A stretch of DNA of 64,000 bases, from contig JAUQZE010000027.1 of the NCBI GenBank assembly GCA_030587365.1, positions 386,509 through 450,508 of the forward strand. The letters are read 5' to 3'. A program made the position numbers and the translations under genes. Below, one piece after another: positions 44,676 through 53,338 of this stretch. The first letter of the stretch is position 1. Each line of letters starts with the position of its first letter. The notes below the pieces were generated by a model. That model did no database searches, was not told the DNA's origin, and saw only the letters and a list, made by a program, of their open reading frames with translations. This DNA comes from Candidatus Freyarchaeota archaeon. GTDB taxonomy: Archaea > Asgardarchaeota > Jordiarchaeia > Jordiarchaeales > Jordiarchaeaceae.

Positions 44676-45545
44676 TTAAGAATTCTTGGCTGAGATTTCT
44701 TGTCCTTTCTTGATGCCTACTTGAAATGCCTTCAAGTTAATATCCAAAAGGTTTGTTGGGACCAGCCTTGTGATGCACGATTCCACTGTTCTAATACTCA
44801 AGGGCACCTTCTTAGTTCCTAATAATATTCCCAATAATAAAATGTTTACCACCTTGGTGTTACCTAACTCCTTAGCCAAATCCGTCGCAGATACTACGAA
44901 TACATTATTTGTAATCCTTTTCAACGTGTTAGTGATTTGGTCGAGTTCCGGGTAAACAGTTTTTTCCAACAGTTCTATAGCTGATCTTGGACAAGCGGAA
45001 AAACACTGACCGCATCCAGTACAAGACTCCTGAACAACACACTTGCCACTAATCACACTCGAAGCCGGGTTATTCAAAACCAGAAGATCATTATTCCCCT
45101 TAAAGTAATAATTAACCTGACAGTAAGCGAGACAATTTCCGCACCCATAGCAAAGAGATGGGTCGACGTCCACCTTCTGTCCCTGAAGAGAAACCGGAGG
45201 AATATTAATATCATTGTTTATAATTGCTATGGAACCCTCATATAAATAATCCATGTAGCGTAACCCCTCTGCCAGCTCAAGTGAAAGAAGAGCATCAGCT
45301 GAACCCTTGGCTACCAACGGGCTGTCCACAGTCGGACCGAACCTGAGGTGAACAATGACCGAGGCAGAGCGTTGACTCATACCCTTAATCTGCGAAGTTC
45401 TCACCCTATTTTCTGGACCTTCCTCAAGGGCTGCCATAGCCAAAATATCTGACGCCAATACCACGCCCTGGCCACCGATTCCAGTCAACACCATATTATA
45501 GTCTTTATCCAAACTGGTATCTCCACGCTTAATATTGTCTACCAC
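44676..45545 (-). CDS. iorB: Indolepyruvate:ferredoxin oxidoreductase beta subunit with ferredoxin insert
   Basis: 289 residues, longer than usual IorB (about 190-200). The gamma-like core MVLTGIGGQGVVLASDIL..., RTSQIKGMSQRSASV is split by an insert (about residues 125-195) carrying two Cys motifs, CYGCGNCLAYC and CTGCGQCFSACP. The core resumes at NTLKRITNNVFVVSATDLAKELGN. The insert could wire additional [4Fe-4S] clusters to IorA. A TTAAATA box at about 45566-45574 lies about 25 bp from the GTG 45545, suggesting leaderless transcription. An alternative start is ATG 45494. Confidence 0.88.
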   Translation of the reverse strand: MVDNIKRGDTSLDKDYNMVLTGIGGQGVVLASDILAMAALEEGPENRVRTSQIKGMSQRSASVIVHLRFGPTVDSPLVAKGSADALLSLELAEGLRYMDYLYEGSIAIINNDINIPPVSLQGQKVDVDPSLCYGCGNCLAYCQVNYYFKGNNDLLVLNNPASSVISGKCVVQESCTGCGQCFSACPRSAIELLEKTVYPELDQITNTLKRITNNVFVVSATDLAKELGNTKVVNILLLGILLGTKKVPLSIRTVESCITRLVPTNLLDINLKAFQVGIKKGQEISAKNS

Positions 45546-45565
45546 GCGGACAATTGGAGCTAAGT

Positions 45566-45574
45566 AACAGTGGT
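45566..45574 (-). promoter_or_regulatory. TATA-like box of iorB
   Basis: TTAAATACC-type box centred about 25 bp upstream of the GTG start, consistent with a leaderless iorB transcript. Confidence 0.4.
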
Positions 45575-45679
45575 ATTTAATTTTATTCTAAAACTAACTT
45601 CTGTTAAAAATACGAATCCACGAAAACGATTCGAGTTGAGTTTGTATTTTGTTCTTTGGGTTTATGATTTACTTTGTTC

Positions 45680-46309
45680 TTAGGTTAGGGGTTCGATAAT
45701 CATGCGGGGGAATTTTCCTAGGTCTAGAAGATAATATTTCATGGCGATTTTCTCTTCGGATAGGCTCTGCACTTCTTCCAGAAGGTCTATGGAAACGTCC
45801 TTAGTGAATACAAATATTACTTTAAACATTGAGCCTTCCCTTTCTTGAACCTTGAGCTTATATAGAATTGGATCCGATTTGCTGTATTCCTTTAATGCTT
45901 CTAAAAATACGTGTAGGTTTTTGATTAAGCTAAAACACTCTTCGGGTTCATTAACTACCCACAAAAATTCCCAAGTGTTTCCGAATCTAAGAAGCAAGTC
46001 GGCCTTAAAATCTCCGAAGCAAAACTCCCGACAGAACCAATCAGGCGCCAGGTGCTTTACAATCAGGTTTAGATTGAAAATGTAGTCCGCGTTGTCTCGG
46101 CACCTGGGAAGTATCTGAAAATCCTCATTAGCGTATATTAGTGCCCTCACCAACTGCTCCCGCGCCTTTTCCAAACGGATAAGCATCGGGCTGAGTTCTT
46201 CGTCATAACCCTCTCTCAAATCCCGCCTAATACCAGAAACAAGACGATTAATTAATGTAAGCTCATCCTCCAATCTAACCCTAACAGTTTCAACTATCAA
46301 ACCCAACAC
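45680..46309 (-). CDS. Unknown protein with alpha/beta C-terminal domain
   Basis: 209 residues. A helical N-terminal half (ETVRVRLEDELTLINRLVSGIRRDLREGYDEEL) is followed by an alpha/beta half with a CRDNADYIFNLN segment and a FCREFCFGDF Cys pair. I do not recognise the family. Its stop lies about 135 bp from iorB start, so it may be expressed independently. Confidence 0.55.
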   Translation of the reverse strand: MLGLIVETVRVRLEDELTLINRLVSGIRRDLREGYDEELSPMLIRLEKAREQLVRALIYANEDFQILPRCRDNADYIFNLNLIVKHLAPDWFCREFCFGDFKADLLLRFGNTWEFLWVVNEPEECFSLIKNLHVFLEALKEYSKSDPILYKLKVQEREGSMFKVIFVFTKDVSIDLLEEVQSLSEEKIAMKYYLLDLGKFPRMIIEPLT

Positions 46310-46582
46310 CCACCAACCAACACCTAAAAGTAAGAAACTGTATTACACCTTCGCGATCCAAATTATATCTTCCCGAATCCTACTAAAATTTGAGTAGAAC
46401 TATTATAAAATCTTTCTGCAAGACCAAACCTATACCAAATTGAAAAAAAGCTATTTTTCGCGATATTTTCTTAGGAAATAACTCAAAATACCAATAATTT
46501 CCACATTTCTGAAACTTAATTACCCCTTTAAAGCAATTAATCTTTAAAAGGTAGGTTAAATTATTCCACTCAGGGTGAAAAC

Positions 46583-47455
46583 ATGATTGGTATCCTAACT
46601 GAAGGAGGCGAAAAAGGCTTCGCAGTCCCTCAACTGGTTGAGGCGGCTAAAAGAAAAAAGGTTAAGACACTGATAATTCCCATGAGAAAACTGGTACTAG
46701 GGGTTTCGGCGAATTCTCCCGCCTCCTTCGGAGATCTAAACCTTCTGGATTTCGACGCTCTGCTTTTCAGAGGCTTCAACCTGGGATCCTTGGAAGAGGT
46801 AATACTGAGAATGGACACGCTCCACAGATTACAGCGTTTAGGCATGAAAATCTACAACCCCCCATCAGCCATAGAGAAAGCCAGCGACAAGTTCTACACA
46901 TCAGCACTCTTGGAGGAAGCAGGATTACCCACACCCCGCACCTTCGTCACGGAAGATGAGAATGAAGCTCTAAAAATTTTCAAAGAGATGAGCGATGTGG
47001 TTGTTAAGCCCCTATTCGGCTCTCAGGGGAAAGGAATGACCCGAGTCACCGATATTGAAACCGCATCCAGAGTTTTCGAAAACCTCTCCTTCTCCAACCT
47101 CGTGATTTACATGCAGCAATTCGTCCCCCACGGAAACCGTGACATAAGAGCCTTCACAATAGGAGAAAAAGTCGTAGCCGCAATGTACCGCATATCCGAC
47201 TCTTGGAGAACAAATGTCTTCCAAGGAGCGAAACCAACGGCCCTCAAACTTGAACCCGAACTGGAAGAACTGAGCATAAAGGCGGCAAAAGTGATAGGAT
47301 GCGAATACGCCGGAGTAGACATACTGGAAGGCCCAGAAGGCCCCGTAATAATCGAAGTCAACTCCTCTCCCACTTGGAAGGGATTATACCAGGCAACAAA
47401 AATACCAATAGCCGATCTACTCCTAGACTATGTCCTAGAAAATATGAAGCAATAG
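46583..47455 (+). CDS. RimK/LysX-like ATP-grasp amino-acid ligase
   Basis: 290 residues. The ATP-grasp fold is clear: DKFYTSALLEEAGLPTPRT, VVKPLFGSQGKGM (ATP-binding Gly-rich loop), DIRAFTIG, and VDILEGPEGPVIIEVNSSPTWKG (metal-binding Glu and Asn). RimK relatives add glutamate to proteins, lysine precursors or cofactors such as tetrahydromethanopterin or F420. An H4MPT- or F420-linked role is a guess from the C1 genes in the window. Confidence 0.88.
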   Translation: MIGILTEGGEKGFAVPQLVEAAKRKKVKTLIIPMRKLVLGVSANSPASFGDLNLLDFDALLFRGFNLGSLEEVILRMDTLHRLQRLGMKIYNPPSAIEKASDKFYTSALLEEAGLPTPRTFVTEDENEALKIFKEMSDVVVKPLFGSQGKGMTRVTDIETASRVFENLSFSNLVIYMQQFVPHGNRDIRAFTIGEKVVAAMYRISDSWRTNVFQGAKPTALKLEPELEELSIKAAKVIGCEYAGVDILEGPEGPVIIEVNSSPTWKGLYQATKIPIADLLLDYVLENMKQ

Positions 47456-47821
47456 TTCTGGCTCTCCGTCTTAATTTTCCTTAACTGTAAATATCCAGCT
47501 GATTTGATAAGAGAAATGGCAACAGAAGGAGAAGAGGGGGAGCCAGGAAAACTCGAAAAAAAGGAGGGGTGGATGCGGATCACATAAACCTGGCTCCCAA
47601 CTAAACCCTGAACCAAACTCGTTGGGGGAAGGGGATGCAATTTATATCTCTAAAGTCGCCTTAAAAACCCCACCTTTTCCCAAAAAAAGGAGATAATGCC
47701 AGAACAGTTTCCATGAGCTAAATATATACAATTTTTCAAATTTATAGCATAATCTTTTTGATAATTTAGTTTCCATTAGGAAACTTTATATTTTCCACGT
47801 TTGTTATTTTTATTGGTCAAA
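47456..47821. other. Intergenic region
   Basis: About 365 bp between two plus-strand genes. It holds the 10-bp inverted repeat at 47538-47598 and an AT-rich promoter stretch near 47720-47800 for the HTH gene. Confidence 0.4.
47538..47598. repeat. 10-bp perfect inverted repeat enclosing 41 nt
   Basis: GGGAGCCAGG at 47538-47547 pairs perfectly with CCTGGCTCCC at 47589-47598. The loop holds AAAAAAAGGAGGGG. It lies in the gap after the RimK-like gene and could be a terminator, a small RNA or a leader element for the next gene. Confidence 0.4.
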
Positions 47822-48712
47822 ATGGCGGGCATAGTAAAGAGAGAAGTGATAAGAGTACTTGAATTACTTTCTTCGGGTTCTCGTTATCCCAGCGGAATTG
47901 TTGAAGAAGTGGGGATGAGTAGGAAAACTGTTTTTCACGCAGTAAAGGTTCTAAAGGAAGCAGGGTTGATTGATGTTTTTTCTCCTCGGAAGCAGGGTGT
48001 TGGAAGACCAAGAGAGTATTTGACTATAACTGAGAGGGGATGGAGGTTTCTTAAACTCTTTGAAGAGTTGAGATTGCTAACAATTATGAGTCACTTTAAA
48101 AAGCTAGTGTTTGGGCCAGGATATTCTCTCTTAGAGTACGGTGTCCCGTTGATAAATTTCAACATAGAAGTTTTCACCGATAACGAGTCCGAACTGGAGG
48201 GGTTGTCCGAGAATAGTTTTGAGAAGTTTGTCTGGAAGGAGGAAGATGTTTACGGGAGGTCTAAACTCTCAAGTTTTGAGCCGAGAATTCCCCTTTTAAC
48301 AATTGAGGACACAGTGTTAGGCATTCTCCTATTTCTAAGAAACGCTCGGTACGTGGAAGCTATACCCACCCTCATAGCATTAAACAGTAGAAAAATAGAC
48401 TACGAGTACCTGTTCAAAAAGGGGAAACTCTACGATTTGGTGGAGGTTATCGGATTCTTCTTGGACATCGCAGACTATCTGAGTCCAAGCAGGGAAATAA
48501 AGCTGGGAAGCAGCTCCTTCAGAAAGGCTAGAACACATAAACAAAAACAGGTTTTCCCCAGCATCAAAACCGAGGGAAGATTCAACAAAGCATACGACGA
48601 AACATTAAAGAAATTTTTCGACCCCATTGAAGTCTACACATGGTACTGGAGCGTAGAGGGCGTGCCAAGCTTAGAGGACTTTAAAAATTTTTTCGAAACC
48701 TACAACAGGTAG
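47822..48712 (+). CDS. Winged-helix protein of an HTH/nucleotidyltransferase pair
   Basis: 296 residues. The N-terminal winged helix (VLELLSSGSRYPSGIVEEVGMSRKTVFHAVKVLKEAGLIDVF, with the wing GRPREYLTITERG) is followed by an uncharacterised helical domain of about 200 residues. ATG 47822 has no strong Shine-Dalgarno. It overlaps functionally with the nucleotidyltransferase gene that starts 17 bp after its stop. The arrangement resembles AbiE-like toxin-antitoxin or mobile regulator pairs. Confidence 0.65.
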   Translation: MAGIVKREVIRVLELLSSGSRYPSGIVEEVGMSRKTVFHAVKVLKEAGLIDVFSPRKQGVGRPREYLTITERGWRFLKLFEELRLLTIMSHFKKLVFGPGYSLLEYGVPLINFNIEVFTDNESELEGLSENSFEKFVWKEEDVYGRSKLSSFEPRIPLLTIEDTVLGILLFLRNARYVEAIPTLIALNSRKIDYEYLFKKGKLYDLVEVIGFFLDIADYLSPSREIKLGSSSFRKARTHKQKQVFPSIKTEGRFNKAYDETLKKFFDPIEVYTWYWSVEGVPSLEDFKNFFETYNR

Positions 48713-48728
48713 CGAAGGAGGGAAATAA

Positions 48729-49331
48729 CTGATTACCAAAAGGGATCTCTCGAACGTATTGGCTCAATTTTCTGAGCTGAAAACAAGGTTAATAGCAATA
48801 GGTGGAACCTCTCTTGTTCTGCGTGGAATAAAAACCACTAAAATGGATCTAGATTTTGTGGCGGAAAACGAAGCCAACTACAAGAGCTTCGTAGACTTCT
48901 CGGTTATACAGGGATACAAGGTGAAAGCTTACAGTGAAGAATGTACGAGGCTAGTAGGTCCAGTCGTTATAGAGATATTTCTTGAGCAGGTTCAGGGAGT
49001 CAGAATCAATGAACGCATGGTTTCAAGGTGCTCCAAAGACCTACTAAAATTCGGAGAATTTGAAATTCTACCCCTACATCCCCAGGACATCTTCATCCTT
49101 AAGGCACTGGCAGGAAGAGAGCCCAAAGACCTTGAAGACATGAAAGACATAGTGGAAAAAGGATTGATTAACTGGAAACAATTAATAGAAGAAGTTAAAA
49201 AATCATTAGATGAAGGAGCAAGCACCAGAGTGGCACTAGCAACCGGATACTGGCTTGAAAGACTCAAAAACGCCGAAAAATTGGAAATCCCAGCCAAAGT
49301 ACTAGACGAGCTCTGGAAACTACTGCCCTAA
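48729..49331 (+). CDS. DUF6036-type nucleotidyltransferase-like protein, apparent CTG start
   Basis: About 200 residues. LIAIGGTSLVLRGIKTTKMDLDFVAENE contains the nucleotidyltransferase-like GG-x-Ser ... Asp-x-Asp core, and PLHPQDIFILKAL and REPKDLEDMKDIVEKG fit the family. The frame is open to CTG 48729, immediately after an in-frame TAA. Shine-Dalgarno GGAGG lies 7 nt before that CTG. The first standard start (TTG 48759) would leave out TKRDLSNVL. It forms a pair with the HTH gene upstream. Confidence 0.7.
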   Translation: MITKRDLSNVLAQFSELKTRLIAIGGTSLVLRGIKTTKMDLDFVAENEANYKSFVDFSVIQGYKVKAYSEECTRLVGPVVIEIFLEQVQGVRINERMVSRCSKDLLKFGEFEILPLHPQDIFILKALAGREPKDLEDMKDIVEKGLINWKQLIEEVKKSLDEGASTRVALATGYWLERLKNAEKLEIPAKVLDELWKLLP

Positions 49332-49452
49332 CAGCGGTACAGGAATCATAGTTCAACATCCGTAATGAGAGTGGTTCACTCGGTTAAAATGACAGAAATA
49401 AATAGTTGATTCTCTTCTCAATATTAAGAGAGTTCATTGAGGGTGTTTGAGA

Positions 49453-50244
49453 TTGGAAAGAACAGAGTCCATAAAAATCACACGCCTAAAGGATGGACAA
49501 GCCGAAGAAACCGAAGACAAAGTAGTAAAAGAAAATATATTAGTAATCAGAGTGAACGGCAGACAGGTTGTGGGCTTGGTCTATCTTCCCGGCGAGGAGA
49601 GGGAACTCGTCTTCGGACATCTATTCACAACAGGTATAATAGAAAAAGTGGACGAAGTGCAGGATTACTCATACTCTAACTATACTGCAAATCTCAAATT
49701 TAAAGAGGGAATAGATGTCGAGGATAGACTCGCGACTTGTGTTACTGGTGGAAGACTGGTAACCACAGCTTGTGGGCCTCCCGAGTATTTCGTCCAGTTG
49801 AAGCAGGGCGTAGGAATACCAAAAGTCCTATCAAAGCTCAGGGTAAAAAGCGAGAAAATATTCTCTGCCGCAAAAACCATGAGTAAATATTCGGTGATCT
49901 TCCGTGAAACCGGAGGAACACACGCCGCAGCCCTCTTCACCGAGGAGGGAGACTTGCTGCATCTGTCAGAAGACGTCGGAAGACATAACGCAGTGGACAA
50001 AGTAATAGGAGCATCCATTCTTTCCGCTGTCCAACTCGAGAAATCATTTTTGATAAGCACCGGGAGACAAACCGTGGACATGGTGGTCAAAGCGGCGAGA
50101 GCCGGCATACCCATAGTCGCATCTCTTTCCGCGGCTACCGACTCAGGAATTTCCGCAGCGGAATCAACCAACATTACCCTGATTGGATTCACCCGCGGAA
50201 GACGGATGAACATATATACCCAACCCCAGCGTGTAATATTATAA
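49453..50244 (+). CDS. fdhD: FdhD, formate dehydrogenase sulfurtransferase
   Basis: 263 residues. FdhD features: GEERELVFGHLFTTGII, a Cys pair CVTGGRLVTTACG (the sulfur-transfer loop), FRETGGTHAAALF and VGRHNAVDKVIGASIL, STGRQTVDMVVKAARAGIP. FdhD sulfurates the Mo/W-bis-MGD cofactor of formate dehydrogenase. No formate dehydrogenase gene is in the window, so its client lies elsewhere. TTG 49453 has GAGGG about 9 nt upstream. MobA follows by about 60 bp. Confidence 0.9.
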   Translation: MERTESIKITRLKDGQAEETEDKVVKENILVIRVNGRQVVGLVYLPGEERELVFGHLFTTGIIEKVDEVQDYSYSNYTANLKFKEGIDVEDRLATCVTGGRLVTTACGPPEYFVQLKQGVGIPKVLSKLRVKSEKIFSAAKTMSKYSVIFRETGGTHAAALFTEEGDLLHLSEDVGRHNAVDKVIGASILSAVQLEKSFLISTGRQTVDMVVKAARAGIPIVASLSAATDSGISAAESTNITLIGFTRGRRMNIYTQPQRVIL

Positions 50245-50303
50245 CCCCAAAAATGATAGTTTAGTTTCGAAAAATAATCAATCCAGTCTCGGAGAACATT
50301 ACC

Positions 50304-50933
50304 ATGATAAGTGATTCCGCTGTAGCAATTCTCTGTGGAGGAAAATCGGTGAGAATGGGAACCGATAAGGGACTGATTCCCCTCTGCGGTAAACCAATGC
50401 TGCTCTACGCCCTAGAAACATGCGAGGAAGTCTTCTCCGAAATATATGTCGTCCTAGGCTCAAACATCAACAAATCCTATGAAGAGCTAATAGGAGACAG
50501 AGCCTGCATACTAACCGACAAACTTCCAGAAATTAGCAGCCCCCTGAACGGAGCCTACACCGCTTTTGAGAATTGCGAACAAAAATACCTCTACCTCCTC
50601 TCCTGCGACATGCCCTTCCTGAACACAGAGGTACTCAGACTGATGAGAGAGGTAATCACTACAGAGAACGCAGTGGTACCCAGATGGCCCAACGGTAACA
50701 TAGAACCTCTACACGCCGTTTACCGGGCGAAGCCTTCTTTGGAAGCTGCAGAAAAAGCCCTATCAGAAAATCGAATGGATATGCTCTCCATGATAAAAAA
50801 TCTTGGGAGAATACTTTACCTCTCCATCCTAGTGATTGAAAAACTGGATCCTAAGCTTGAAACATTTTTCAACGTCAACACAGTTAACGAACTGGAGAAA
50901 GCCGAGGAAAAAATCAAAAAACGCTCCAAATAA
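50304..50933 (+). CDS. mobA: MobA, molybdopterin guanylyltransferase
   Basis: 209 residues. The nucleotide-binding loop AILCGGKSVRMGTDKGLIPLCGKPML and the LLSCDMPFLN metal site match MobA. It attaches GMP to molybdopterin to make the guanylate cofactor needed by FdhD clients. Part of a small Mo/W-cofactor group with fdhD, and AOR further on. Confidence 0.9.
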   Translation: MISDSAVAILCGGKSVRMGTDKGLIPLCGKPMLLYALETCEEVFSEIYVVLGSNINKSYEELIGDRACILTDKLPEISSPLNGAYTAFENCEQKYLYLLSCDMPFLNTEVLRLMREVITTENAVVPRWPNGNIEPLHAVYRAKPSLEAAEKALSENRMDMLSMIKNLGRILYLSILVIEKLDPKLETFFNVNTVNELEKAEEKIKKRSK

Positions 50934-51082
50934 AAATCCAAAAACGAACCTGTACCTCTCGTGAGTAATTAAACATTGAATTTGAAAAAACTGAGATAAC
51001 AATATATACACTAAATTGATTGTTCACTACGGTATTAGGATTGTATGACGCCGCTTCTATCCAAAAATTAGCGTAATTCACA

Positions 51083-51091
51083 TTTTAAATA
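51083..51091 (+). promoter_or_regulatory. TATA-like box of hypD
   Basis: TTTTAAATA centred about 21 bp upstream of the hypD ATG 51108, so the transcript may be leaderless or start with a very short leader. Confidence 0.4.
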
Positions 51092-51107
51092 CTGGTAGTG
51101 TTGTGGA

Positions 51108-52230
51108 ATGGAAAATTTAGATTTTCTTAATGCTTTCAAGGACCCGAAATTCGCGAGCAAGATCTCCGAAACCATAAAGAGTCTAGCTCCGGAAGAAAGG
51201 GTGAAGTTTGTTCATATATGCGGGACAGCCTAGAAGACTCCTCTAGACCCCGAGACATGAACAAACTATAAGCAAGCACGGCCTGAGAACACTTCTTCCA
51301 AATAAGGTTGAAGTGATAGCAGGTCCCGGATGTCCAGTCTGCGTCACGCCATCCCTGGTTTTGGATGAGGCTATCGAGCTTGCACGAAGAGGCGTCATAG
51401 TAACTGCTTTTGGCGATCTCATGATGGTCCCAGCAACTGAGACCTCTCTCTACGGTTTAAAAACAGAGGGAGCTGACGTAAGAATCGTTTACGGCCCACA
51501 CGACGCCGTGGAAATCGCCGAAAAGAACCCCGACAGAGAAGTCGTCTTCTGCGCGGTGGGCTTTGAAACCACGGCTCCAGGAATCGCATCAGAACTATTG
51601 AGAGGCGTTCCCGAAAACTTCAGCATAATAAGCGCACACCGACTCATCCCTCCATCAATGCAACTTCTGATGAGTATAGGAGACCTCCAAATCGACGGCT
51701 TCATATGCCCCGGACACGTAGCGACGATAATAGGAGCCCACCCCTTCAGAGAATTTGCAGACGCTTTCCGCATGCCCACCGTTGTATCCGGCTTCGAACC
51801 CAACGATGTCCTCCTAACCATAGCGATGCTCCTCAAACAACTGAAGGACGAAGACCCCAAGTGCGAAAACGAGTACACAAGACTAGTAAAAGAAGAGGGC
51901 AACCTAAAAGCCCAGAAAATAATGGATGAGGTTTTCCAAATCGCCAACGCCCACTGGCGAGGAATAGGACGCGTACCCGACTCCGGCTACATACTGAAAA
52001 AAGAGTTCGAAGAATACGACGCAGAAAAAAAGTACGAACTCCCAGTAAAAAAATCTATAGACATACACCCAGGATGCAACTGCCACCTGGTCATGATTGG
52101 AAAAATATACCCACCAGAATGCAAACTATTCGGAAACGTGTGCAGACCAGAAAAACCATACGGACCATGCATGGTCTCAAGCGAAGGAACCTGCAGAATC
52201 TACCACAAGTATGGAGCCCACTTCAAATAA
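51108..52230 (+). CDS. hypD: HypD, [NiFe]-hydrogenase maturation factor, interrupted by a 28-nt BHB intron
   Basis: HypD works with HypC to put Fe(CN)2CO into [NiFe] hydrogenases. Exon 1 (51108-51226) encodes MENLDFLNAFKDPKFASKI then VKFVHICG and two bases of the next codon. A 28-nt insert then causes an in-frame stop. Exon 2 (51255-52230) completes THEQTISKHGLRTLLPNKVEVIAGPGCPVCVTP and the rest of HypD, including GFETTAPG, CPGHVATIIG and the C-terminal [4Fe-4S] Cys set (PGCNCHLVMIGKIYPPECKLFG ... CRPEKPYGPC). Spliced, it is 364 residues, normal for the family. The insert breaks the conserved CGTH motif and is bounded by a canonical bulge-helix-bulge. Without splicing the gene would be dead. 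Confidence 0.9.
51227..51254 (+). other. Predicted bulge-helix-bulge pre-mRNA intron in hypD
   Basis: The flanking RNA folds into the archaeal splicing motif. The central helix is C51221-G51224 with C51249-G51252 (4 bp). The 5' bulge is A51225 C51226 A51227 and the 3' bulge is A51253 G51254 A51255, both 3 nt. The inner helix is G51228-C51248 and, after one mismatch, C51230-A51234 with T51242-G51246. The outer helix is T51217-G51220 with C51256-G51259 (one GU). Cutting after the second base of each bulge removes 28 nt and joins GGG-AC with A-CAT-GAA, restoring the frame and the Cys-Gly-Thr-His-Glu motif. Confidence 0.8.
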
Positions 52231-52393
52231 TAATCGCTACCCTAAATTTCTATATTAAACACTATGAGCGACTATTTCTGTCTCCACAAACAGTTTTCAG
52301 GAGCCACGCGTTCCAACTACCCGTCCTACCAGCAGTCCGCCGAAATATGACTCATCCCTTCCCTAGTTGGCTATGTAAAAAAAGCGTTTTCAT

Positions 52394-52603
52394 TTATGGG
52401 GCTGCTTTCATTTCCTTTTTTACTTCGTTGGCACCCTTTTTTATTTCTTTTACAATCTCGTCCGGGGTCATTGTTTGCCATTCTATTTCCTTAACGTAGC
52501 GATGGTAGTGAATGTCCTGCAGGGCTTTGGATTCTGGGAACTCTCGCTGCACTCTTTTTCGTATTTTTTCTTTTTCCTTCTCGGTAACCTCTCTTCTTGG
52601 CAT
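52394..52603 (-). CDS. Small charged antitoxin-like protein
   Basis: 69 residues, basic then helical (EKEKIRKRVQREFPESKALQDIHYHRYVKEIEWQTMTPDEIVKEI). The MTPDEIVKEI helix resembles C-termini of antitoxins that accompany PIN toxins. Starts one base after the stop of the truncated PIN gene on the same strand. Confidence 0.5.
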   Translation of the reverse strand: MPRREVTEKEKEKIRKRVQREFPESKALQDIHYHRYVKEIEWQTMTPDEIVKEIKKGANEVKKEMKAAP

Positions 52604-52604
52604 T

Positions 52605-52847
52605 TTAGACTTCCTCCGTTGTTTCTAGAACCTTGAAGTCTTTTATTAAATTTTCCAATTTTTCTCGTAAACTGGGTTCCTCTGTTGCCCTGATTTCATA
52701 GAGGACAGCTTCTGAGACATAAATATCAAAATAGGGTAAAACCTCTCTCCAGAATCGCAGAGTCAAATCTCTCAAATAAGGGTCGTCGTCTTGAAGATAC
52801 ATATTTATTACAGAGTTTTCCAAGTAAAGTTTCGGTTTCCTCCGCAT
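52605..52847 (-). CDS. PIN-domain toxin, C-terminally truncated
   Basis: 80 residues: KLYLENSVINMYLQDDDPYLRDLTLRFWREVLPYFDIYVSEAVLYEIRATEEPS... matches the N-terminal half of VapC-type PIN ribonucleases with the first Asp/Glu acidic residues. The domain ends at LETTEEV with a stop, while family members continue for about 60 residues with further acidic residues. It is probably a decayed toxin gene beside a retained antitoxin. Confidence 0.55.
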   Translation of the reverse strand: MRRKPKLYLENSVINMYLQDDDPYLRDLTLRFWREVLPYFDIYVSEAVLYEIRATEEPSLREKLENLIKDFKVLETTEEV

Positions 52848-53098
52848 CTCTCATTCCTTAGTGTCATTTCATATTACGGCTTTATTCACGCAGTGCTAAC
52901 ACTCCTTACCAGCATAAGTTAGAGTACTTGTATCTTTTTAAGAGTGTTTGTGTCTCATTTATAAGGCGAATGAGGCGGGTTAGAAATGGCAAACATTTTA
53001 TATAAATAATAGAATTGTTTTCCATTAATTGCGAAACAAGCCGCAGGACATTATGAAGACGCTTTTTGTATTACCAAAGGGTTCGGTGGGTCGGTTTC

Positions 53099-53338
53099 AT
53101 GTCTGATAATAAAAGTGTAGTTAAGATTTCCGTTGAATCAAAAAAATGTGCAGGCTGTTTGATGTGTGCTCTGAGATGCTCACTCAGATACACCGGCGCT
53201 TTTAATCCTCTTGAGGCTAGAATTAGAATCAATAAAACAAATGGTAACGAAATCAGCTTCACAGAAGAATGCACAAAATGCGGTCTATGCGCCGAGTACT
53301 GTATCTACGGAGCACTAATAGCAAAGGAGGGAGATTAA
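53099..53338 (+). CDS. Two-cluster ferredoxin next to AOR
   Basis: 79 residues with CAGCLMCALRCSLRY and CTKCGLCAEYCIYG, each a [4Fe-4S] motif. The start is ATG 53099. Its stop abuts the AOR start (TAAATGG), so the two are translationally coupled. It likely accepts electrons from the AOR. Similar ferredoxins accompany tungsten enzymes in other archaea. Confidence 0.85.
   Translation: MSDNKSVVKISVESKKCAGCLMCALRCSLRYTGAFNPLEARIRINKTNGNEISFTEECTKCGLCAEYCIYGALIAKEGD

Noticed and set aside
49680..50213. 177-codon antisense frame over fdhD
   Set aside because: fdhD is clearly coding on the plus strand; the antisense frame has no domain.
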